From NCBI GenBank assembly GCA_022885665.1, contig JAGQDJ010000061.1, positions 186,001 to 250,000 of the forward strand: a DNA stretch of 64,000 nt, written 5' to 3'. Positions 22,661-33,872 of this stretch are shown here, piece by piece (position 1 is the first letter of the stretch; every line of letters starts with the position of its first letter). The DNA comes from Triops longicaudatus. Its lineage: Eukaryota; Arthropoda; Branchiopoda; Notostraca; Triopsidae. The notes below the pieces were generated by a model. It worked only from the letters and a program-made list of their open reading frames with translations, was not told where the DNA came from and made no database searches. The position numbers were made by a program, and so were the translations under genes.

Positions 22661-24110
22661 ATACATAAATATTAATATATTATACATATAAAAATATTTT
22701 GTATATGCTTAATGATAGTATTTACTTTAATAGTACAATAGGTCAACAACATACGGTTACTCTACAGAGTATAATTTACATTTCCTAACTTATAACGCCA
22801 CGTGATTTAGGTTTACCCACTAGGGGCGCTGTGTGATGTGTCATGGCAAATACTTTGCAAATGTTGTCTTAAACTAGTATGTAACTGTTTTCCTTACTAA
22901 TTTAAATCCTATTTTACTAATTCGTTAGCACTTGTCTTGTTTTCACATATTTCACGCTTAAGTCTCCAAATATTGCTTTAACAAAGCTTCTTTAAAAGAA
23001 AATTATTTATTTTTCTTTTATTATTTCTTAGTCGAAAATTTCCCATTGTCTAATGCCAGCAAAGAGAGTCTGTAAGCAATTTGGGCAAAATTACCCAAAA
23101 TTGTAAAGCTGGTGCTGCATTTCCCATACGGTGTCTGCGTGATGGTTGCCGTTACGTCTATGCAAATGAGATTATGGTGTATTGTGTCCGGTACATACCA
23201 GGAAGTGTGTCTCGGGGGGTTATTGTCGTGCTGATTGGCATGTGTGCATGTGTGTAGCGGTTGTTGAGTGAAAGAATAGTATACTACAAGGAAAAAAACG
23301 ACACCTGGACATGTGAGTGTGTGGAGGCTTCCTGGGGGGTTGTGAACACAACGAAGAATGCAACAATATGTAGGGATTTTTTTATCGGCACGCCCCCAAA
23401 AATGTTAAACATTTAAACAAGCCCGCGAACAAATCCCATGGGGAGACACACAAAACGTTGAACATAGTCCAAGAGATCACGCAAAACTAATTTTGGAAAC
23501 AAAAGGTACATAAAAACGTGGTGGAAACACACGAATAGCGTGTACGACTCCCAACACGAAGAGAAACTATTTTTTGACTGTTTTCACAACTGATCCAAGC
23601 CATTATTTCGTCGACCTTTGAAGCGGATAAAAACGTCCTTAAGAAACGGGACACGGCAGTACCATTTGTTGGACTGAATTGTCCTGTTTCTTATGAGACA
23701 GCTTTCAAGAGCTAAAAGCCTGACATCTTTCATAAACCTGAAAAAATCGAAATTGGTTAACTTGACAAAAACTTGAAAAAGCTTGAGAAAGTAAACAAAA
23801 AAGTAGAACAGCTTCTCAAAAACCTGAAAAAATCGAAATTTGTGGAAAAAAAACGGGAACATATCGAAAAATTTGTTGCAAACCGGAAAAAATCGAGAAA
23901 AACTGGAAAAGTCGAACAATTTTTTAAGAGATCTGAAAAAGTTAAAAATTTATAGAATATCTAAAACAGGCGACATTTTGTTAAAACGTAGAAAAAATCC
24001 ATATTGTTTTCTAAAACCAGAAAAATTCGAAAAATTGGTAATAAAGTTGAAAACAGCTCCAGGACCTTATACAAACAGCTTTCGCTGTAAAGAACTTTCC
24101 ATAGAACGAT
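22661..24110. other. No gene seen; includes A-rich cryptically simple tract
   Basis: The only notable structure is 23,740-23,990, where words such as CCTGAAAAAATCGAAATT and CTGGAAAAGTCGAA recur. It gives rise to lysine-rich plus-strand frames and phenylalanine-rich minus-strand frames that are artefacts of composition. Confidence 0.4.
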
Positions 24111-24119
24111 TTTATTTTC

Positions 24120-26590
24120 AGAGGCAAGTTCGTTATAGCGGAATAAACTATATAACGAACATTTGGCTATTGTGGAGTACTCGAAAGCTCCATTCCTATC
24201 TACAAAGCCAGAAAAAGTTTCGGATATAACGACCATCGCTTTTGTTATAACGGATTTTTAGTTTCTTGGAGTTCGTTAGAACGAGTTTCCTTTATAACAA
24301 ACTGTCATTTATAATGGAGGATGGTAGGATTACCTAGCCGTAAGGAAAGCTTCAGTTTACAACGAACTCTCGATACTTTTGTCAATCAGAACAAATAGTT
24401 CGTTATAGTGAGATTTATTAGTAAGAAGAAAGTATATAGCTAAAAAATAGTGGTACTTACTGCCGCTTACCATAATACAGTCTTGTCCCACTTTTTACTC
24501 GCCACTTTGCTTCCCTTTACGCTTGCTCGTAAGAAACGATACCTTTAGACTACCTTTCCCATACAAATCTGTACCACTTTATTATGAACAGTATGTGATG
24601 ACACGGCAAAAAATCGTCAAATAATTATCAAAATCCAGGATACAAGACAAGGATGATTTACTATGACTTGCTACGAAGATTAACCTGCTTCACTAAAGAA
24701 CAATTTTACTAAGTCCTACCTTTCTTTTGGAATTTTTACTTTTTAAAGCTTTTTTTAAAGAAATTCTTTTATTTATTTTTTTTTTTTCATTTTTTAGATA
24801 CGGTAAGTTGTAACTTTCCGTGTCAAGGCAAGCAGATGGCGTAAGGATTACGGAACTTATGTCTTTTTTTTCCTTAACTACCAAGCCAAAATATTAACGT
24901 CGTTTTCCTCTACAAATTTCTTTTCTTCTTTTTCTCTTTTTATTTTTCTCCCACATTGAACTCCATTTTCGTTGTTGAGTGTATACCAAAGTACTGAAAC
25001 TCAATATTGCGTAGCAATACAAGTTCCAAGCTTATTTCAACTTTTTCCCTTATTTTTTGTGCGGAATCCCTACTTTCCGGTTGCATAAATTTATTTTAAT
25101 CGAAAATCCTCCTCCCTTCGACTTTTTTTCGTCTGTTGAGACCATCTGTCACCAACATGACAAGAGAAAAAATCTAAACCCATACTCTTTCATTTTGTTG
25201 TTCCTTTTCACCATTTTTTTTCCCCTGGAAAATTGTGTAGGCCCAACACATGCGTTAGTGTTGTCAGACACCCACGACGCTTTTCATTGCAATTATGCTA
25301 ATCACCAAGGTCCAACCCTATTGATTGACACTCCCTTCCCTGCTTCAACCATTGTTGCCTTTAATCTGTCAGCTAATTCCTTAAGTTGACAGCTTCCACT
25401 CGTACAGATTTAAACGTTCAAGAAAAAAAAGGAACACAAAGACAGAAAAAATGAAATAAAATGTAAAAGAAATAAAAAGGATAAATAAAAAGAAAAAAAT
25501 TTAAAATAAAAAAGGGAAGATTAGATCTACAATAAAAAATAATAAAATATATTTCTATAGGGCCTAAAGAGAAGCGAAAAGCTGAATAATAAGCTATATT
25601 ACATCCTACTACAGACAACACATCGCGCACGAGCAAAAAAGCGCACATTTGTTGCGTTTTACTGCGTTTTCTAAGTTCGTAGAAAAATTGTGACACTTCC
25701 CACGCTAAACTGCGTTCAAGCATACCCGTATTTTCATAAACTTTTGATTTAAATCGCACAATTATGTGTCATTTCTTCGTTACAGCAAACTCTCGTTATG
25801 AAGAATTTTTTAGGAAGAGAAAACACAATTCTTTATAACTAAAGTTCGTTATATCAGACACTTTTTACACATTTACGTGCTGAAAGACCTTAAGAACAGT
25901 CTACTGTAGCTGACTGTTATAAAAGGGTTCGTTATATGGAATTATACTGTATAACATTTATTAATGGGCGGTATGTCATATATAAGCGAAAACTTGTAAA
26001 CTTATTGTGGTATACTGCGTCACCACAACGTTCATAATAATGTGGAAAACATCTTACACTCATATCCATTAGAACGTACCCGTTTTTTTTAAACTTAAGA
26101 CAAACTGTGAAATTACGCGTTATTTCTCATCTAATGTATTATTCAATGACAGAACTTTAGTAAATAGAGATTTATAAGCTTTTGGTATGTGATAATTTGA
26201 TAGAAAAATATAATAAAATAAGAAACCAATAAAATGTTATTATTGCATAAGTTCAGAAAAAAGTGATCCAGTTCACATGTAAGGTTACCATAGAGAGTAT
26301 TCGTTATTTTACTAATTTTTGTCTCAATTTGTGAAATGCCACGTCAAATCTTTTCCAACGTAAGAAACGCGTAACAAAGAACCTTTTCATATCGAAGGGT
26401 TGACTATGGTAGACATGTTCTAGGATGTTTTGCTTATCTATTGTTATATAAAATAATATTTATGCTTATTAATATTTATGTTTGTTCTCTAAATGTAAAG
26501 AAGAAAGCGTCTCATATGACGAACTTTGCATGTATCGAACAATACTTCTATTTTCAGAATAGTTCGTTATAGATAGACTCCACTATATAA
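24120..26590. repeat. Scattered AGTTCGTTATA repeat family
   Basis: GTTCGTTATA-type words and their complements occur near 24,127, 24,155, 24,230, 24,290, 24,355, 24,403, 25,795, 25,845, 25,926 and 26,565. They are often arranged as inverted pairs, as in GTTCGTTATAGCGG...ATATAACGAAC. A second theme, an ACCCGTTTTTT-like word preceded by CGTTCAAGCAT or GAACGT, appears near 25,720, 26,078 and 26,700. No protein-coding content is recognised. Confidence 0.5.
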
Positions 26591-27255
26591 GAATGGAATT
26601 CTGTTTTTTTTCCGAAAAAAAAAATACAAAAACAATCAACATTTATTATGTGGAGTTACATAAAAAATGGTACAGCTTCAATGCTAAATTCCGTAAGCGT
26701 GTACCCATTTTTTTGCATTTTTCGACGCCATGTAGCTAAAACGCCCAGATTTCTAAGTGAATTATGCCACTCTACCCTAAAGAACTTGTGAAGACATTTG
26801 ACAGATGAGCTGTACGCTCTTAAACTATAATAAAAAAGTACTCCACAGGTACTTGGAAGACGTTTCTCATATATACCCGGATATTATGATAATAATTCTT
26901 TACCGGATGCAGGTGCGGCATAACATCTCCTTTTTAAAAGACCATGAAAAGTTCAATTATTCAACAACTTGTGCTTCATTAATCAGGAAAACGCCCCTCC
27001 AAGCGGACAAGCTGGTAAAACCCTTTTTTGAGTATCCTTTGTTTTACCGTTGATAAGCGTGCTAAAAGGGACAAAGGGTTGAAAACTGTTTAAACTTTCC
27101 ATTTTCCTTGTTGATTGGTTTGCCTTATGGTACGAGGGAGAGTGAGGGTGGATATATTATTTCCCGCAAAACACCGTTTGCATATCAAGTGAACACTGCG
27201 TATCAGCCAACACAGCTGCTCTTGTTATTAGAGACGCGCGTTTTGGCGGGAAAGA

Positions 27256-27515
27256 AAATGGCGCTCAACAACGTGACGCGTCAGCTGTAGCGGCGTCACG
27301 AAGTATGTTAGACAACTGCAGTTATCCCGTGTACTAAAGCTTAAAACAATTGAAAAAAATAATGAAAGTTCCTTCGATGAAGGTGATGTTGTACAGGAAG
27401 TTTAAATGCAAAATCTAGAAAAGATGGCGTTCAACCACGTGATGCGTCAGCTGTAGCGGTATTAAGAGGTAGGTTAGGCAGTTGCAGTTATCTCCTGAAC
27501 TAAAGTGTTAAAAGT
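27256..27515 (+). repeat. Two tandem copies of a ~163-base unit
   Basis: Copy 1 (from 27,256) and copy 2 (from 27,419) share ATGGCG-TCAAC-ACGTGA, GCGTCAGCTGTAGCGG, then GTTAG-CA-TGCAGTTATC and ACTAAAG. A third, more diverged copy lies near 30,075-30,165, with GCGTTAGCTACAGCG, AGGTTAGGTTAG and GATTATCTCCGAAAC. Confidence 0.6.
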
Positions 27516-28072
27516 TTTGAAAAAATGCTGGTAGTTTTTTGTGTACATGCGATGCTATACTGTAAGTTTTATTGCAAATTCTTAAGTTGTCTAGAAACTG
27601 TGATGCATGGTTTTGCGGATGTATTTTTTTTCGCGTTGTTTGGGTTAAATTATAGCACAAGAACCTTAACATTATAGTCAATAAGATGGCTGCATCATCT
27701 GTGTGACACTGATACTAGAATAAAGCTCGTAACTCAGCAAAACCTGACCGACCGTGCAAATTGGGTATTAGCCTACCAGCTTCACGAGAAATTATACATA
27801 AAATAGTTCTTACTATTGGTGCAATTGAAATAAATCACCGACTAAGCACTAATGTTAGTTTATCTTCCTTCCAAGGAACGAACTGAATATCTTAAAAACT
27901 AAGCTCTCTAGAAATTCCTAGCTGAAACACGGCCTGTCGTGCCTTCAAGAATGAAATCCGTGGCTTTTTGATCTTAAAGAAGCTTGAGGGTTCGTTACAC
28001 GCTTTAAGGCTTGGCAACCCACGGCTGGCTTCATTAAGAATGCGTTTATGAGTCACTGACAAGCCACGCGAC

Positions 28073-28555
28073 TTAACGACCGTCTTCGGTTTTCAAAGAC
28101 ACACACAGCCACCAGACACGCGAAATTGCATTTATGAGTAGCTGAAGGGAGCCTTTGTTAATAATCAAGCATAAGCAAGGGAAGCTTGACGCCACTCGAC
28201 AATAAAAATATGCTTTTATGAAGCTGGTGCTGCTGTGGGTAAAATCCTCTTTCATGCTAGCCGTCGTTAGGTGTCGCAACCGAGCCTTTGCTACGCCCTG
28301 GGGCAATACATCACCCTCTCTTTCTTTTACCCTTGGAAAGAGGGTTTCTTTGATAATTAAGGCGTAAAAAGCCTTGAGACTCTCTGTATATAACAATACA
28401 TGAAAGTCTGGGTTAGACGCTCCATTTGCAGTAAATGTTAATGAGATGGCGGAATGCCGGCTTAACCCTCTTTTCTGCATATTCTTTGACCCTATCACCC
28501 CCACAGCCACTGAAAGGGACGACGGATGAGTCTTCCATTTCGCCAATGACAACAA
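28073..28555 (-). CDS. Unassigned 160-codon open frame
   Basis: This is the longest single open frame between 18.3 and 33 kb. Composition is moderate in GC and not simple-sequence driven. The product is basic and serine-rich, without a signal peptide, a clear membrane segment or a known motif. Internal words recur (GCGTTTATGAGT near 28,044 and GCATTTATGAGTAGC near 28,130), so it may be repeat-derived. It is listed for completeness and more likely than not is not a gene. Confidence 0.15.
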   Translation of the reverse strand: MLSLAKWKTHPSSLSVAVGVIGSKNMQKRGLSRHSAISLTFTANGASNPDFHVLLYTESLKAFYALIIKETLFPRVKEREGDVLPQGVAKARLRHLTTASMKEDFTHSSTSFIKAYFYCRVASSFPCLCLIINKGSLQLLINAISRVWWLCVSLKTEDGR

Positions 28556-28774
28556 AAGACGAGTGACATGGATTGTTAGGGCTTCTCGCTTTTATTACGC
28601 TGTATGTTGGGGAATCCTGAGGGACAAGTATGGAGTATTACTGCGGAGACAGCAAAATCTCGGTATAACGTATCCTCTAGGGGGTAGTCAAAATCTTACA
28701 GTATACTTTGTATTGCTATATATGGTTCCTTACATTCTACTGTGTTACACAGCTTAAATACGACTTTTAAATCA

Positions 28775-29135
28775 AACATTCGCAAAAAGATGAGAAAATG
28801 TTCATAAGAAACTGGTATAGTTTAGCTTGAACATTGCCTAAGTTTGTACCAGTTTTTTAATGACAACCCTATCCTGCGATGCAGAACTCACTGTTTTTAC
28901 TTGTTTTTTCAAATTCTTTGCGATCCCTGGATATTTAAATCGACGTTAATATTCACAGTTGCTCAATTTACTTTCATTGATTAAAACATAATATTTTTTG
29001 TCGATTTACAACGAATTTTCACAAAAAGATAAAAACGTACTTCTAAAAAACTGGTATGCTTTACCGTGAAAGCTGCCTTTGCGCGTATCAGGTTTTTATG
29101 GAAATTCCTATCAAGCGATACGAACCTTCCTGTTT
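28775..29135 (+). repeat. Two copies of a ~239-base unit with ACTGGTATAGTTTA core
   Basis: The segment from about 28,781 (CGCAAAAAGATGAG, then AAGAAACTGGTATAGTTTAGC, then TGACAACCCTATCCTGCGAT) recurs from about 29,020 (CACAAAAAGATAAA, then AAAAAACTGGTATGCTTTACC, then GGAAATTCCTATCAAGCGAT). A looser copy starts near 33,240 (AAAAAAACTGGTACAGTTTAC). Small frames inside the copies are not genes. Confidence 0.6.
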
Positions 29136-30482
29136 ATGACTACAAAATATTTTTTTGGCGATCTTTATGGCAATTATACGTACCGTACGATACTGTATGT
29201 TGGGTACTGGTGTTTAGACTTCCATTACAAACGAAGACATGCATTTCTTCCGTTTGTTGATTAAGTTCTGCGGATTGTTGCACTCACAATGTTGTTGGAA
29301 CTTCCGGTATGGTGCAAAACACCCCTTAGCTTTGTGTGGCACGCACCCACAGGCTCGCGTACGTTGAAGAAGATGAAACGGGCATGTTTCTTGTTCAAGG
29401 AGGCTGGGTGTCTTGTTATTGATGCATGAGTTGCCAAATTGAGTTCGGAGATGAAGTGCTGAACGAGAGAAAAGGTTTGTGGTGTACTGTAGCATCGGTT
29501 TGCCTTGACTTGTACGGTACATGCATGCATATGTGGGGTGATGTACCCTGTTTGGGACCTTAACAAGGGTCATGTGAGGTTTTCTAAAGGTTTGAAGTTG
29601 CTATATTACCCACATACGAAATATTTGATATATTCCCGCTGGGATGCTGAGGATGCGGAGGCTGCAAATGAGTTGCTGAGAGAAATAAGAGACCAGTGAG
29701 GGTGAAAAGTGAAGACGAGACGGGGTTGGACACAGTGACAAGGCAATCGGTCCCTTGGAACTCATCTTTGCTGTCATACAATCACACACATACACGTAGA
29801 TAAAAAAAAAGAGGAGATAAGAGACGGAATATGGGATTTTCCAAGATTCTAGCAGCTAGTTTATACGTAAATGAAATTTACGGGCAAAAATATAACCCTA
29901 CGAAGTTATAACTACAGTTACGGTGAGATAGGGCTTTGAATTAGAGATTTTCATCAAGTTTACTGTTCAACACAGATTAGTATTGTTTTACGAGAAACCA
30001 CTGCTTCGTGATATTTAAAGTCTATCCAGCCATCTATTGGGCATGGGAGTAATAATTTTAAGCGCTGCTGCGCCTTGGACATTGCAACCACATGGTGCGT
30101 TAGCTACAGCGCGTCAGTGGGCAGGTTAGGTTAGTACGATTATCTCCGAAACTTTGATGTCCAACGTATTGGGAAAAAAATACTGAACGTTGTTTGAAAA
30201 TATTGCGCTACTTAAATTTCAAATTCAAGTAAGTTCGGGAAATTTAAATGCCAGCTAAATAGTATGTCACAAACTTATGAAGGCTAGAGAAGCCACTCGA
30301 CGAATTTTCACTACAAAAGATAACCGTAACAGTTTTGAGCTTCTTTATTTCATACAGTGTTACTATAGAAGCCAGGCCCTATGTCATTTAAATTGACAGG
30401 AAGTCCTGACCTTTAAATTGCGCTAAACTTAGCTGTTCGACCTTACCCAGAAAACTTCTACCCTTTTTCTGTGTTATAGCTT

Positions 30483-31091
30483 ATGGGTTTTTTGAGGAGA
30501 GGGAAGTTCCGACTTGTGATGAAGAAGTACATGGAAACTCAACTTGAAAATCAAAGCTCCCTCAAAGTTAAATACACTGTGGCTGGACAAGACTATAGTA
30601 GTAGTAAAAACGGTTATTTATCTAAAAATACAAGAAAAAGTGCGCTGTTTGTTTCCAGATAACGTGAGTGCGGAGCAAGCAATTAAATCTATTTTCCTTG
30701 AAGTAGTGTCCAATGTAAAAACTGAAAATAAATATTTCTGTGGTAGTTATCTCTTGAAATATTTGAAAAAAGTGAACCTTAAAGAAGCGTGAGTGGATGG
30801 TTTTGGAGTTAATGGCTTTCCATAAAGGCAAACAAACCTGTGTTGAAGGGCCGTTCATAACGAGCCTCTTACGGATAGTCAGTGAAAGAATTTACTAAAT
30901 CTGTGGAGACTTGTATACAAGACCTTTTAAAGCCTCCTAACCCGAAAAAACAGGAGCTCGTAGCCAAAAGATTTATTTATTTATGGACTTGCTTCAACTT
31001 CTTTTCGGTTCAGTATTCTCTTACCGCACCGAAAAGTCTTGAAAGAAGGTTGAAGAGGGGAAATGAGTTTTTTTCCCTTGTTGTTGTTTAA
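30483..31091 (+). CDS. Coding-like stretch in shifting frames, unknown
   Basis: Three overlapping or adjacent frames look protein-like. The first is from ATG 30,483 (MGFLRRGKFRLVMKKYMETQ start). The second covers 30,544-30,792, with FPDNVSAEQAIKS near its middle. The third covers 30,882-31,091, with KSVETCIQDLLKPP. A good donor (GTGAGT) sits at 30,789 and an acceptor-like CAG near 30,882, but the phases do not join cleanly. This could be a decayed gene, a fragment, or exons whose junctions I placed wrongly. No family is recognised. Confidence 0.25.
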
Positions 31092-31957
31092 CAGATGGGC
31101 GAGAGTGAGGAAAGAAGCTTAATGGAGTCATCCGGCCTCCAAAATTGCATTGTTGGTTTACGACGCTTGTTTGTCGCCACCTGTAAAAGTACCCACGTCA
31201 GCTCGTCAAACTTATGCATCCTAATTCATTAGCAGTGTGATGAAGCTTAGCCAGTTGGTGCATTCCAAGAACTTTTCTTTCCGGTTCTTTAAAAACTTGA
31301 AATATTTCAACTAATAAGCCATTAGAGCTGGGAACGTTGAACATTGCCTACAAATTTTACCTTTTGTGATCTTAAGTTCTTGTTTTTGGTATAATTATTT
31401 TTAATTATATTATTTCAAGTCATTTAAGTCTTTCCAGGGCATTTCTTGACTATATGAAAGTGTTTAAAAACAGTTAAAGTGTCTAAAACCAGTGAAACGG
31501 CGTTAACCGCTTAGTGTGAATATGCCTTTAAGGTAATATGAACTCCTTGTTGCTTTGAGCCGTAGTGTAGGGTTCCAGTCTTTGCTTGGGCGCTTCTTCA
31601 GGCGCTAGTTAAGAACACTACATTAAAAAAGATCGAATTTTTCCGTTACGCTACCAAGTTTGTTCTCAGATAAGGTGGATTTTCACTTGCATTAGCCCTG
31701 GTATACCTAGGAGTTTCGAACAAAGCTTTTTACCGCGTCAGTGGAAGCTAGCCTTAAAAATATTCGGATTTTCCGTTACGCGGGGTTTAGTGCAGCGTAT
31801 TGCCTAGAACTCAGGCGCAGCAGCTTTGAAGTTGACTAACAAGTCTACTTGAAACTACTTCAGAGTCAACTTCTGAGAACCCAAACAAACTTTCTCGCGC
31901 TTTAGCACGCGTTTAACGTGAAATATTTAACTTTTGGATTAACTTTTAGTGCAAAAC

Positions 31958-32776
31958 ATGACCGGTATTCCTGATAAAAACTGGCAGCCGCCTTTAGCAG
32001 CGTTTAAAACCACGTAAGACTTAATATATACCAAAGAACATACTGTTCACAAAGAACTCAAAGCTATCTCAAAATTTTTAATGTTTTTTCGCAGCATGGG
32101 CGAATTTATGGTGGAATTGTATTGGAAACATGCCCCTAATACTTGTCGCAATTTTGCCGAGTTGTGCCGACGAGGTTATTACAACAATACCAAGTTTCAT
32201 CGCATCATCAAAGACTTTATGATCCAAGGTTTTCATTTTCTCTTTGACATAACTAATGACTATAATTTGAATATTAATGAATTAAGGTGGAGACCCGACT
32301 GCTACGGGTCGAGGTGGGGCTTCGATTTACGGTAAAACGTTTGATGACGAGATTCACGAAGATTTAAAGCATTCCGGTAATTCAGAAAAGAAATAAAATT
32401 TTTACGAGTTTTTGACTATGTCTTAATAATCATTGGAAAAAAGGGGCGGGGATTTTATCGATGGCCAATTCAGGACCCAACACGAACGGCTCGCAATTTT
32501 TTATAACCTTGGCGCCCACGCAATGGCTCGACGGCAAACATGCTATCTTTGGTAAGATCTTATTAAATTATAAATCCAAAAAAAAAAATCTTAGCTTTGA
32601 AGAATTATATTCCTTTTATAGCCTATAATGGAAAATGTAATATTTGTCCGATTGTAGGGCGTATCCACTCCGGGATGCGGGTAGTGCAAAGAATAGGATT
32701 GGTCGAAACCGGTGCAGACGACAGACCACGCGATGACGTCGAGATCTTACGTGCCTATATTCCGGAAGAACAATAA
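31958..32776 (+). CDS. PPIL1: Peptidyl-prolyl isomerase-like 1 (spliceosomal cyclophilin)
   Basis: Five exons (31,958-32,013; 32,095-32,228; 32,287-32,376; 32,444-32,551; 32,658-32,776) join in phase to 168 residues. Human PPIL1 has 166 and aligns almost end to end. All introns are GT-AG, 58-106 bases. The cyclophilin core is intact: FHRIIKDFMIQGGD with the catalytic arginine at residue 55, GSQFF with the paired phenylalanines at 112-113, Trp121 and His126. The N-terminal extension (MTGIPDKNWQPP) matches the PPIL1 type rather than cyclophilin A. Family members isomerise peptidyl-prolyl bonds and sit in the activated spliceosome bound to SKIP/SNW1. The start ATG was chosen for the conserved N-terminus. 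An AATAAA hexamer overlaps the stop codon (32,772-32,777). It lies at the left edge of the gene-dense half. Confidence 0.97.
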
Positions 32777-33872
32777 ATTTTGTCGTAAAACCAAACTATT
32801 TTGGACGTCTGATAGAAATTGTCGGATTACCATTATCGAGTTGATTGGTAATTCGATGCAAGCGTCATTAGACTATGTCTACGATGATTTCGAAACAACT
32901 AAACAATTATTGTATTTCGCACACTCTTAATCTTAATTGGTGTATTTCTTTTAAAGTTTTATTTAGAATTTTTTATACAAAGAGGTTTTAAGCGTTGAAG
33001 CAATTTAAAGAACTGAGAGAGCCGAAAACGACGAAACATCGCAGATCAAATGTCGGCCGTCTCTTAAACAATCTGGCAATTTCGGAAAAAACGGCGTGAT
33101 TTACACGATTAAATTGTTATAATTGTTTTGACGTTACTACGATTCTTAAAAAGCGCGCTTAGAATCATTAGACACGCTTCATTGTAAGTTTGTCTAATTC
33201 AGCCTTTAAATTTTTTTTTTTTTCTAAATTTTTGCTCGAAAAAAGCACTGAGTAAAAAAAACTGGTACAGTTTACATAAGAAACAACGTGAGCGCGTACT
33301 CGCTTTTTATTAGTACTAGTAGCCTACATTCTATACTGCTGCGTATAGGAAACGAACGGTTTTGTTGCGGGCGGTGCTAAGCTGGACTCGCTCGAGCCAG
33401 CCTTTTCATTATTGCCCTGCTACAAGGCTTGCAACGGTGAATGGGCGAGAGCTGACGTAGAGAGCAGTTCTTAAAGGAAAGTATCACGATACAAAGCGAA
33501 AGAATAAACTTAAGGTGGATTTCCACTGTACAGCATACAGATGGTTCTGGAACGGTGAACTGTTGAGTGGCGTATTGATATACTCAGAGCAACCTGGTGA
33601 AATTGAATTTTCCTAGTGCCGAGTTAACACTTGTGTATACTAATGGGCAATTTTCAAAGTAAAGTAAGGACGCGCAGGCTTAACCGCCATCTTGGTTCCT
33701 TGAGTGTCCGCAGCAGCGGCGTTACAGGCGTTAAGCCCTCAGGCATTGTTTACATCCAGTGAGCTTTCTGTGCCGTTTACAAACAAAACTTCCTAACACA
33801 AGTTACTAAAGCATCACTATTAACATAGCTTCCAAGAAGTTGTTGCTAAAAGAACGTAAATAATAAGAAAGA
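32777..33872. other. Intergenic between PPIL1 and the CUE-module gene
   Basis: No gene seen. It holds a diverged copy of the ACTGGTATAGTTTA unit near 33,240 and a ~52-base repeat at 33,016-33,068 that is also present at 63,664-63,718. The frame at 32,712-32,930 overlaps the last PPIL1 exon in another phase and is a shadow. Confidence 0.6.

Noticed and set aside
32712..32930. 72-codon frame starting inside the PPIL1 last exon
   Set aside because: It is a different phase of the same DNA. The in-phase reading gives the conserved PPIL1 C-terminus and stop at 32,776.
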